Shown here piece by piece: positions 45,701 to 52,754 of a stretch of 64,000 bases of DNA. A program made the position numbers and the translations under genes. A model generated the notes under the pieces. The model saw only the letters and a list, made by a program, of their open reading frames with translations, was not told the DNA's origin and did not search any database. Where the stretch lies: contig NZ_JBPCCU010000006.1 in the NCBI RefSeq assembly GCF_050971785.1, forward strand, positions 310,001 to 374,000, written 5' to 3'. The stretch is from Actinomadura_E scrupuli. Its GTDB lineage: Bacteria > Actinomycetota > Actinomycetes > Streptosporangiales > Streptosporangiaceae. The stretch's first letter is position 1. Each line of letters starts with the position of its first letter.

Positions 45701-46584
45701 CGGAGATGGCGCGCTTCATGAAGGCCAAGAAGGAGGCCACATCCAGGGAGAAGGTCACCCCGCCGCACCCGTTCGCGCAGCGGTTCAACGACCGGCAGCG
45801 CGCCGAGCTGCAGCCCGTGGACGCGGTGCTGGCGACCTCGATGCTCCAGGTGGGCGTGGACGTGTCACGGTTCGGGCTGATGGTGGTGGTCGGCCAGCCG
45901 AAGAACACCGCCGAGTACATTCAGGCGTCGTCTCGGGTCGGCCGGGACGCCGCCCGGCCGGGGCTGGTGGTGACGCTCTACAACTGGTCGCGGCCGCGTG
46001 ACCTGGCGCACTACGAGGACTTCGAGCACTATCACGCGACCTTCTACCGGCAGGTCGAAGCCCTGTCGGTCACCCCGTACACCCGCCGGTCCATCGATCG
46101 GGGAGCTGCCGCCACCTTCGTCGCCGCGGTCCGCAACGCCGCCGAGGACAACTCCCGCAACCATGACGCCTTCGACGTGGACCTGGACGGCCCGCTCGTG
46201 GAGGAGATCACGCAGAGGCTGCTCGACCGGGCCGAGGCGGTCGCGCGGGAGCGCGGCCGGGGCTACCTCCAGGAGGTACTCGACGTGATCAAGGACACCT
46301 GGGTGCGGGAGCGGGACAGCGGCACGGTCCGGCTCGGCTACCGCGACGGGACCTGGAACAAGCAGCAGGTCCGTGGGCTGCTGCAGCCCGCGGGCAACGG
46401 CAAGTGGGGCACTCTGACGGCCGGGATGTCCATGCGGGAGACCGAGAACGAGATCAACCTGCTCTTCCCCGGCGGCGCGGCCATCTACGCGCCCCTTTAC
46501 GGTGATCCGGGCTGGTCGTTCGGGCCACCAGGCGAGGACTCCGACCTCCCGGACGGCGACGAACTCGGGGAGAGTGACGTCTGA
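42724..46584 (+). CDS. drmA: DISARM helicase DrmA
   Basis: A 1286-residue helicase and core DISARM component. Walker A is LLFFPTGGGKTEAYLG (GGGKT at 519-523) and the DEAD-like box is IIQDELHLISG (DELH at 777-780). A Cys pair, CPWC at 640-643, and further Cys near 666 and 675 suggest a zinc site inserted in the first motor domain. Helicase C carries VDAVLATSMLQVGVDVSRFG and QASSRVGRDAARPGLVV. DrmA and DrmB form the complex that loads on incoming DNA, with structural work pointing to single-stranded overhangs. GTG start with a GAAAGAGG site; the stop overlaps drmB (TGATG). Confidence 0.93.
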   Translation: MTPDEQGELFDSGMPKQQGLELSGGGEAETKAEQQAVIQPLDVPQAFESASSFQVRDELEDYIRRDLLGPWDGPLEQFPPKRMGPRERYLLGMLGPKQAAKSTVDDAGEVPDTESGVGGDASEVELPEILSPQALGKIWASSMGLSFCVPANVDVVSVTAEWGRYDETEHETDEGKKVRAWSREPYVRELGRDGLAEVRLDAEPSYKIPLTGAHEDEPGVLLAVNVRPRDGKRVVEITLINGQREQTGSTADTTWLFQAQLTVTALDGAKPIFLPVDDPLDDLAAVGSDGEELHLRLLYRNERRYAAGRNVAVHAEVDEGERRACVLRTTWLPSYNVPATIAPVGEGTPLEHVELSMDVLATAGPEELKRGLQPLIDGYQDWLDHREAQIPGLPEPLRPAATKATYDARQAAKRIAAGVSLLTDPSAPYHSDALRAFHFANETMALQRRHTALAPLREEGMTFQQAEEVIGQQGEKAASWRPFQLAFVLLNLPSLTDPAHPERAADHTALVDLLFFPTGGGKTEAYLGLTAYTFAIRRLQGLQGTGEDARSGEAGVAVFMRYTLRLLTAQQFQRAAALICAAEVLRRADPGTWGDEPFRIGLWVGAGVSPNWFDDAKDQVFDARTSGDGKRANVFQTLACPWCGERLRAERDLHIDEAQRRILLYCHRGEGAEACPFSRRMADGEGLPILTVDEEIYRYAPSLVIATVDKLAQLPWKGYAGMLFGRVRQRCPRHGYRHDDLDEKTGCASRHQKKDALPAVSSQPVVRLRPPDLIIQDELHLISGALGTTVGLFEAAIAELTSRPYDGRLTGPKIIASTATTKRAREQVLGVFGRDLAVFPPQVIDVADTFFSRQVPITPQTPGRRYLGLCAHGVRIKSAEIRLAEILLLAGQTLFDRYGEAADPYMTMVGYFNATRELAGMRRYLDDDVTTRVRRHGKAKGLSDRIVTRAGMLTIQELTSRISSGDITDVLKRLEHGFDADLDTSRRRYDCPAEMARFMKAKKEATSREKVTPPHPFAQRFNDRQRAELQPVDAVLATSMLQVGVDVSRFGLMVVVGQPKNTAEYIQASSRVGRDAARPGLVVTLYNWSRPRDLAHYEDFEHYHATFYRQVEALSVTPYTRRSIDRGAAATFVAAVRNAAEDNSRNHDAFDVDLDGPLVEEITQRLLDRAEAVARERGRGYLQEVLDVIKDTWVRERDSGTVRLGYRDGTWNKQQVRGLLQPAGNGKWGTLTAGMSMRETENEINLLFPGGAAIYAPLYGDPGWSFGPPGEDSDLPDGDELGESDV

Positions 46585-48482
46585 TGACCGAGACCGAGAC
46601 TTCCCCCTTCAAGCGCCGGGTCGGCAATGTCCGGCCCAGCCATCTGATGTTCACCAGCGGGGTCGGCTCCCTGGTGGACCTGCCGAACTTCTCCGTCCTG
46701 ATCAAAGGGCTGGACGACTGGAACTACCAGATGTCGGATTGGTCGCCGATCGCGGAGCCGAGACTGCTGGCGGCCGTGCAGGCCGTCGTCGGCAAGAGCG
46801 TGACCGAGCTGAGGCCGGCTCCGTGGATGGAAGGGCTGGACAAGAACCCGAACGGGCCCGCCTCCCGGGTCGGGGTCCCGGTGGCGCCGTTCCCGAGCTG
46901 GCTGCGCTGTACCGCCTGCAACGAACTCGGCGCCCTCGACTCCGGAATCTTCGAGTTCGAGAACACCAAGCCCCGCAAACCACACGAGGCGCGCTTCTTC
47001 CACGACAAGTGCAAACGCAAGAAGCCGCTCGCGGTGGCGGCCCGGTTCGTACTGTCGTGCACGGCCGGGCACCTCGACGAGTTCCCCTACCGGCTCTTCG
47101 TGCACCGGGGCAGCGACTGCGCCAAGGCCACCCACCCCCGGCTGCGGATGGACGACCGGGGCGGCAACCTCGGCGCCAACGTCGAGATCGCGTGCGTCAA
47201 CTGCGGGGAGCGCCGCAACATCCGGGAGGCCATGGGCAAACGCGGCGAGGAGAACCTGCCGCGCTGCCGGGGCCGCCACCCGCACCTGTCGATCTTCGAT
47301 CCCCAGGGTTGCGACAAAGACCCGAAGGTGCTGGTGGTGGGCGCCTCCAACCAGTGGTTCGCACAGACGATGTCGGCGCTGGCCGTCCCGCAGTCGGGCG
47401 CCAGCGCCCTGGACGCCACTGTGGAGCGGCACTGGACCGCCATCGAGCCGTTGCCGACCATGATGTACGCCTACGCCCGGGGCAACGTCCCGGCCTTCCG
47501 GGACCTCGCCCAGTGGAGCGATGAGGAGATCGCCGAGGCGGTGGCCCGCCACCGGGCCAGGCTCGACGGCGGACAGGACGAGCCGGCCCCCGACGCGTAT
47601 CCGGACCTGCGCACTCCCGAATGGGAGGTGTTCTCCGCCACCAGCCTTCCCGAGGAGAACAACGACTTCACCCTGCGCCGGGATCTGGACGGGGTGCCCG
47701 CCGCGCTCACCGGCATCTACGCGGACGTGATCCAGGCCGAGCGGCTCCGCGAGGTCCGGGCATTGATCGGCTTCACCCGGCTGGACGCCCCCGACCCCGA
47801 AGATCCAGGTCTGGTGACCCGGGTCCGGCTGGCCCGCTCCAAACCCGGCTGGGTGCCGGCCAGCGAGGTACGCGGTGAGGGCATCTTCCTACGGCTGCCC
47901 GAAGACCTCCTCCAGGCATGGGAACTGCGCGCCGAGAAGTCCGAAGCCATCCGCGCCCACCGTGAGGCCTACGGCCGGTACCGGCGCAACCGGTACTCCG
48001 ACCGGATCATGACGGACTTCGACCCGATGGCGCACTGGCCTGGAGCCCGGTTCATCGCCCTGCACACCCTGTCCCATCTGCTGATCCGTACGATCTCGCT
48101 GGAGTGCGGCTACAGCTCCGCCAGCCTGTCCGAACGCATCTACTCGGGAACCGAGGACAACCCGCACCGCGGCGGCATCCTGATCTACACCGCCGTTCCG
48201 GACGCGGAGGGCACCCTCGGCGGGCTGGTGTCGCTGGCCGAGCCTGACCAGCTGCTGCGGCTCACCCGTCGGGCGCTGGCCGACGCCCGGCACTGCTCCT
48301 CCGACCCGCTCTGCGCGGAACGGCTGCCGCACCACCCCGCCGACTTCCTGCACGGCGCGGCCTGCCACGTGTGCCTGTTCGTGTCGGAGACCACCTGCGA
48401 GCGCGGAAACAGGTTCCTGGACCGCCGGTTCCTCGTCCCCATCGACGACACCGATCTGGCGTTGTATCCAGAGCTGCCATGA
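46584..48482 (+). CDS. drmB: DISARM DUF1998 protein DrmB
   Basis: A 632-residue DrmB. Several Cys pairs occur in the first half (RCTACNELG, CVNCGERR). The C-terminal DUF1998 domain has LHTLSHLLIRTISLECGYSSASLSERIY, then HCSSDPLC (Cys near 571 and 577) and ACHVCLFVSETTCERGN (Cys near 594 and 597), the usual DUF1998 four-Cys metal site. DrmB binds DrmA and is needed for phage restriction. The ATG overlaps the drmA stop. Confidence 0.93.
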   Translation: MTETETSPFKRRVGNVRPSHLMFTSGVGSLVDLPNFSVLIKGLDDWNYQMSDWSPIAEPRLLAAVQAVVGKSVTELRPAPWMEGLDKNPNGPASRVGVPVAPFPSWLRCTACNELGALDSGIFEFENTKPRKPHEARFFHDKCKRKKPLAVAARFVLSCTAGHLDEFPYRLFVHRGSDCAKATHPRLRMDDRGGNLGANVEIACVNCGERRNIREAMGKRGEENLPRCRGRHPHLSIFDPQGCDKDPKVLVVGASNQWFAQTMSALAVPQSGASALDATVERHWTAIEPLPTMMYAYARGNVPAFRDLAQWSDEEIAEAVARHRARLDGGQDEPAPDAYPDLRTPEWEVFSATSLPEENNDFTLRRDLDGVPAALTGIYADVIQAERLREVRALIGFTRLDAPDPEDPGLVTRVRLARSKPGWVPASEVRGEGIFLRLPEDLLQAWELRAEKSEAIRAHREAYGRYRRNRYSDRIMTDFDPMAHWPGARFIALHTLSHLLIRTISLECGYSSASLSERIYSGTEDNPHRGGILIYTAVPDAEGTLGGLVSLAEPDQLLRLTRRALADARHCSSDPLCAERLPHHPADFLHGAACHVCLFVSETTCERGNRFLDRRFLVPIDDTDLALYPELP

Positions 48483-48522
48483 CCTGTCCGGGACTGTCAT
48501 GATCTCTCTGGAACTGTCATGA
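48479..48522 (+). other. two ATGA-linked seven-codon mini-ORFs between drmB and drmC
   Basis: An ATGA sits on the drmB stop (48479) and opens a frame encoding MTCPGLS, whose stop at 48500-48502 overlaps a second ATG (48499). That frame encodes MISLELS and its stop (48520-48522) overlaps the drmC ATG (48519). The three ATGA sites are exactly 20 bases apart within a diverged tandem repeat (CTGCCATGA, CTGTCATGA, CTGTCATGA). It looks like a duplicated translational-coupling element that hands ribosomes from drmB to drmC. Confidence 0.6.
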
Positions 48523-49298
48523 CAGAACCGATGGAGGGCTTCGACGTGCCGGTGGAGCGCTTCGAGTCGGCGGTGGCCGCCTTGGCGACGGGCCTCGGGC
48601 CATCGCGGCTGCGGGCCCTGGCCGAGCGGATCGAGTCGAACGCGCCGCGTAGCGTTGTCCTGGGGGCCGTCCCCGGAGCGGCTTCGGAAGCGGCGGCGAT
48701 CTATGACGCCGTCTGGGACGAGGAGGATCTTTCGGTCGACACGGCGGGCGCCTACCTGCGCGGAGTGGCTGCCGGACTCGCCCACCAGGAGACCGTGGTG
48801 GGGGTGGATTCGGTGTGGAGCGGGCCGAGCGTGCACGGGGTGCCCGTCCGGGCGACCGCGCAGGTATTGATCGGCCTGATCGGGCAGGCCACGTCGGAGC
48901 TGATGCTGATGACCTACTCGGCCAAGCCGCATGAGCCGCTGCGCGAAGCCCTCGGCGCAGCGGTTCGCCGAGGCGTCGCGGTGATGGCGGTCGTGGAGAC
49001 CCTGCAAGGGGCGGGCAGCGCCATCTCGGGGCAGGAACCCGCGCTGGCGTTCCACGGCCTGGGGGTCGAGCTGTGGCACTGGCCCGCCGCACGACGGGCC
49101 GAGCAGGGCGCCAAGATGCACGCCAAGATCGCGGTCGCGGACCGCCGGGAGCTGCTGGTGTCGAGCGCCAACCTCACCCAGTCGGGGGTCGGCAGGAACA
49201 TCGAGGCCGGTCTGCTGGTCCGTGGCGGCACCGCCCCGCAGCGGGCCGCCGAGCACATCACCGCGCTGCGGTCCGCCGGGATGCTGGAGCGGTTGTGA
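48519..49298 (+). CDS. drmC: DISARM phospholipase D-like protein DrmC
   Basis: A 259-residue PLD-family protein. The HKD motif is KMHAKIAVADRRELLVSSANLTQSG, with His, Lys and Asp in place and the following SxNxT. The N-terminal 90 residues are an acidic helical domain. DrmC is the last class-shared DISARM gene, and its loss is tolerated for defence in the Bacillus system. The start is set by ATGA overlap with a mini-ORF; ATG at 48531 is an alternative. Its stop overlaps the next gene start (GTGA). Confidence 0.9.
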   Translation: MTEPMEGFDVPVERFESAVAALATGLGPSRLRALAERIESNAPRSVVLGAVPGAASEAAAIYDAVWDEEDLSVDTAGAYLRGVAAGLAHQETVVGVDSVWSGPSVHGVPVRATAQVLIGLIGQATSELMLMTYSAKPHEPLREALGAAVRRGVAVMAVVETLQGAGSAISGQEPALAFHGLGVELWHWPAARRAEQGAKMHAKIAVADRRELLVSSANLTQSGVGRNIEAGLLVRGGTAPQRAAEHITALRSAGMLERL

Positions 49299-51151
49299 CG
49301 AAAGAAGAGGCATTGGTCACGGCCGCCGACATCGCCCGGCTGACGGGCTACGGGCGCGCGGCGGTCAGTAACTGGCGGCGCCGCTACGACGACTTTCCTC
49401 ACCCTGTGGGCGGCACGGCCAGCAGCCCGCTGTTCGCGCTGTCGGCCGTAGAGGGCTGGCTGGCCGCCCAGGGCAAGCAGGTCGAGGTCTCCGAGGAAGA
49501 ACGCCTCTGGCAGCAGGTCCGTACCTCCGCCGATGACCGGCGGCTCGGGGACCTCGTAGCGAAGCTGGGCGATCTATTCACCGAGAATCCCAGCGCCCTA
49601 CAGGATCCGCTGTATCGGCTGGCCGCGTCGCTGGCGGCGGTGCGCGGCGCCGCGAACACCTTCGAGTTCCTGGTCGATCGCTATGCGGAGGCGCACTCCC
49701 GGCGTGTCGTCACCACACCACGGGACACCGCCGTGCTCATGGCCGAGCTGGCCGGCATCGACGGAGGGTCCGTCCTCGATCCAGCCTGCGGCATCGGGTC
49801 GCTGCTGGTCGCGGCGGTGCCGCACCGGCCAGAGCGGGTGCTCGCCCAGGACCTGGAGCCGGCCATGGCGACCATCGCGGGAGCACGGGCCCGATTGCTG
49901 GAGACCGCCGTCGAGATCAGGAGCGGTGATTCGCTGCGGGAAGACGGGTTCCCCGGCGAGCGAGTCGACGTCGTCCTGTGCGAGCCGCCCTTCGGTGATC
50001 GCGCCTGGGGTTATGACGAACTGACCAGCGATCCCCGCTGGACCTACGGTCTGCCACCGCGTGGTGAGCCCGAGCTGGCGTGGGTGCAGCATGCAATGTG
50101 GCATCTCAAGCCGGGCGGCCGGGCAGTCGTCCTGATGCCTGCCGCCGCCGCCGACCGGCGGTCCGGCCGCCGGATCCGCTCTCAGCTCGTGCGGGCCGGA
50201 GCCCTGCGGGCAGTGGTCGAGTTGCCTAGCGGATACGCGTCCGCTTCCGCCGCGCCACCACACCTGTGGCTGTTGAGACGGCCCTCCGCCGATGATCCGC
50301 TGCCCAGCCATGTTCTGATGATGAACGCCGCCGTCCTAGAGGCGACCGACGTACGTTCCAGCGTGGTAGCGCGCTGGAAGGCCTTCAATCGCCGGCCCGA
50401 CGAGGCCGGTGAGTCGGGGCTGAGCCGGGCCGTTCCGCTCGTGGACCTGCTCGACGAGGTGGTGGATCTGACGGCCACCCGGCATGTGCCCCGATCGGTC
50501 ACCGGCGGGCCTGACTTCGCGGTGGCACATGCGGGATTCGAGCAACTCTGGGCCGCCCTGGGGGACGCAGCCTCTCTGGTGTCCCTCCGGGAGCAGACCA
50601 CGGACCTGCCCATGACGACCGTCAGCGAACTACTGCACAGCGGCGCGGTCACGCAGCATCAGTCTCCGATCAAGATGGAGACCGATGCCGGGGACCTGCC
50701 GCTGCTGACGGCCAAGGACGTGATGCTCGGCCGGCTGGCATCCGGCCGTGCCTCGGATGTTCCCGGCATCGTCATGCTGCAGCCCGGGGACGTGGTGGTG
50801 CCACAGATCGCCCGGCAGATCGAGGCCAGGGTGGTCGACACCCAAGGCGTCGCAGCCGGCCCGCAACTTCAGGTCTTCCGTCCCGACCCGCAGCGCTGCG
50901 ACCCGTACTTCCTGGCTTGCTTCCTGCGCGCCGCAGGCCTGGCCCCGGCGGGCTCCACGGCTTCGCGAACGGATGTACGGCGCGTGGCCATTCCGCGACT
51001 ACCGCTTGAGGACCAGCGACCTTACGGGGTGGCGTTCCAGCGGCTCCAGGCACTGAACGACGCACTGCGTGCACTCAACGAGGCAGGAGAGGTCCTGGTC
51101 GAGCTGGGCCTCGCAGGTCTCGGTGACGGGAGCCTGCGCCCACAGGGCTGA
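49295..51151 (+). CDS. N6-methylase-like protein with variant catalytic motif, coupled to drmC
   Basis: A protein of 618 residues, started at GTG 49295 by the GTGA overlap with drmC. The N terminus is a helix-turn-helix (VTAADIARLTGYGRAAVSNWRRR, about residues 8-30). The class I methylase core has SVLDPACGIGSLLVAAV (motif I). The catalytic motif reads VVLCEPPFGDR, with Glu where N6-adenine methylases have Asn or Asp. The C-terminal 170 residues resemble a type I specificity half (LLTAKDVMLGRL, PGDVVVPQIARQ, FLACFLRAAGL). It may therefore be a DNA-binding but non-methylating protein, or one with altered activity. Coupling to drmC and to the kinase downstream suggests a joint function. Confidence 0.85.
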   Translation: MTKEEALVTAADIARLTGYGRAAVSNWRRRYDDFPHPVGGTASSPLFALSAVEGWLAAQGKQVEVSEEERLWQQVRTSADDRRLGDLVAKLGDLFTENPSALQDPLYRLAASLAAVRGAANTFEFLVDRYAEAHSRRVVTTPRDTAVLMAELAGIDGGSVLDPACGIGSLLVAAVPHRPERVLAQDLEPAMATIAGARARLLETAVEIRSGDSLREDGFPGERVDVVLCEPPFGDRAWGYDELTSDPRWTYGLPPRGEPELAWVQHAMWHLKPGGRAVVLMPAAAADRRSGRRIRSQLVRAGALRAVVELPSGYASASAAPPHLWLLRRPSADDPLPSHVLMMNAAVLEATDVRSSVVARWKAFNRRPDEAGESGLSRAVPLVDLLDEVVDLTATRHVPRSVTGGPDFAVAHAGFEQLWAALGDAASLVSLREQTTDLPMTTVSELLHSGAVTQHQSPIKMETDAGDLPLLTAKDVMLGRLASGRASDVPGIVMLQPGDVVVPQIARQIEARVVDTQGVAAGPQLQVFRPDPQRCDPYFLACFLRAAGLAPAGSTASRTDVRRVAIPRLPLEDQRPYGVAFQRLQALNDALRALNEAGEVLVELGLAGLGDGSLRPQG

Positions 51152-51189
51152 GTGTGTAGGTTCGAGACGCGCTGACGGGAGGACGGGCA

Positions 51190-52752
51190 TTGGTCACGAC
51201 CATCGCCGACCGGTACCGATTGGACCCCGTGCACATCGGCAAGGGTGGAATGGGGGAGGTCTGGGGCGCCACCGACACCCGGTTAGGCCGCCGGGTCGCG
51301 GTGAAGTTCATCAGCTTCCCCGATGGGCGACCCGATCCCGAGCTGACCCGCAGATTCGTCCGGGAGTCCAAGCTCACCGCCCAGCTGGAGCATCCGGGCG
51401 TGCCCGTCCTCTACGACGCGGCGAAGGTGACCGAGGGCCCGTTCGAAGGGCGCCTCTACTTGGTGATGCAGCTCGTGGACGGAGTCAACCTCGACGACCT
51501 GGTCGCCGAGCAGGATCCGCTGCCGATCGACTGGGCCGCCGCCATCGCCGCCCAGACCTGCGCGGTCCTGCAGTACGCCCATGAACGCCAGGTGATCCAC
51601 CGCGACCTCAAGCCCAGCAATCTGATGCTGTCTCGCGATGGCACCGTCAAGGTGCTGGACTTCGGCCTGGCGGTCGCGCTCAACGCCACGGACCAGTCGA
51701 GGATCACCCATACGAACCAGATGCTCGGCACGTTGGCGTACATGTCGCCGGAGCAGTTCCGGGGAGAGCCCAGCGCGCTCAGCGATCTTTATGCGCTGGG
51801 CTGCGTACTGCACCTGATGCTCACCAGGAAGCTCCCGTTCGACGGTCCCACCGAAGCCTCGATCATGCATGCTCAGATCTACGAAGACCCTGCTCCAGCG
51901 CGTTCGCTGCGCCAGGACGTGCCCCTAGGACTGGAGGCGCTCGTCCTGAGACTGCTGGCCAAGATGCCCGGGGAACGGCCAGCCTCGGCCGAGGAGGTCT
52001 ATGACCTGCTCATGCCGTACTCCGCCACCATCGGTGAGCTGCCCGGATTCGTGGATCCCGGGCTGGGTTCGCTCCGCCGGTACGTTGGCGTCCTCAGCCG
52101 GTTCAGCGGGTCGTCCCTGCCGCCTGTGGATCCACCTGACATGGCACCGCCGCTCGCGGCGAAGCCCCTGCCGGCCCCGGATTCCGGGCCGATCAGTCTC
52201 GGGGACATCGCCCGCGCCAGGCGGCAGGCCGATCGGCTGGTGCGAGAATCCCGCTACGGCCAGGCGGCTCGGTTGCTCACCGGCACCGCAGACAAGGCCC
52301 GTACGGTCCTGGGCGCCGATCACTCGGATGTGATCGGGCTGCGGATGGACCTGGCGAACGTGCTGTTCACCGGCGGTGACTATGCAGAGGCCGCGGTCGC
52401 CTTCGAGGCACTGGCGCGGGACTTGGCCCGCCGGGACGGACCCGACGCCGACCTGGTGCTGCGGCTGCGTTTCCAGGAGGCCAGTTGCCAGGCGGTCCTC
52501 GGCAATGGCGATCTTGCGCTGGAACGCATGGAGAAACTTCTCGGCGACGAACGTCGCGTCCATGGCGAGGACGACAGCCGGGTGCTGGAGTTGCGTCGGC
52601 AGATCGGACTGCTCCTGGCCGGAGTCGGCCGCACCACCGAAGCCTTGCAGGTCTTGGAAGAGCTAGCGGCGGATCTCGGCGCCGGCAATGGACCCGAGCA
52701 CCCCGCGTCCTACGACCTCCGTAACGAGATCGCCCGTATGAGGGAGAACTGA
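51190..52752 (+). CDS. Ser/Thr protein kinase with TPR-like C terminus
   Basis: A 520-residue soluble Hanks-type kinase. It has a glycine loop GKGGMGEVWGA, catalytic Lys 39 (VAVKF), HRDLKPSN with Asp 139, DFG with Asp 157, and the MSPEQFRGE activation-segment end. All catalytic residues are present, so it should be active. No membrane helix or PASTA domain is seen. Residues about 345-515 are repeated helical pairs (ARRQADRLVRESRYGQAARLL, then NVLFTGGDYAEAAVAFEALA and VGRTTEALQVLEELA) in the TPR manner. TTG start with a GGGAGG site. Substrates might include the methylase-like or helicase neighbours (inferred); PglW of the Pgl/BREX systems is a kinase precedent. Confidence 0.88.
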   Translation: MVTTIADRYRLDPVHIGKGGMGEVWGATDTRLGRRVAVKFISFPDGRPDPELTRRFVRESKLTAQLEHPGVPVLYDAAKVTEGPFEGRLYLVMQLVDGVNLDDLVAEQDPLPIDWAAAIAAQTCAVLQYAHERQVIHRDLKPSNLMLSRDGTVKVLDFGLAVALNATDQSRITHTNQMLGTLAYMSPEQFRGEPSALSDLYALGCVLHLMLTRKLPFDGPTEASIMHAQIYEDPAPARSLRQDVPLGLEALVLRLLAKMPGERPASAEEVYDLLMPYSATIGELPGFVDPGLGSLRRYVGVLSRFSGSSLPPVDPPDMAPPLAAKPLPAPDSGPISLGDIARARRQADRLVRESRYGQAARLLTGTADKARTVLGADHSDVIGLRMDLANVLFTGGDYAEAAVAFEALARDLARRDGPDADLVLRLRFQEASCQAVLGNGDLALERMEKLLGDERRVHGEDDSRVLELRRQIGLLLAGVGRTTEALQVLEELAADLGAGNGPEHPASYDLRNEIARMREN

Positions 52753-52754
52753 TC

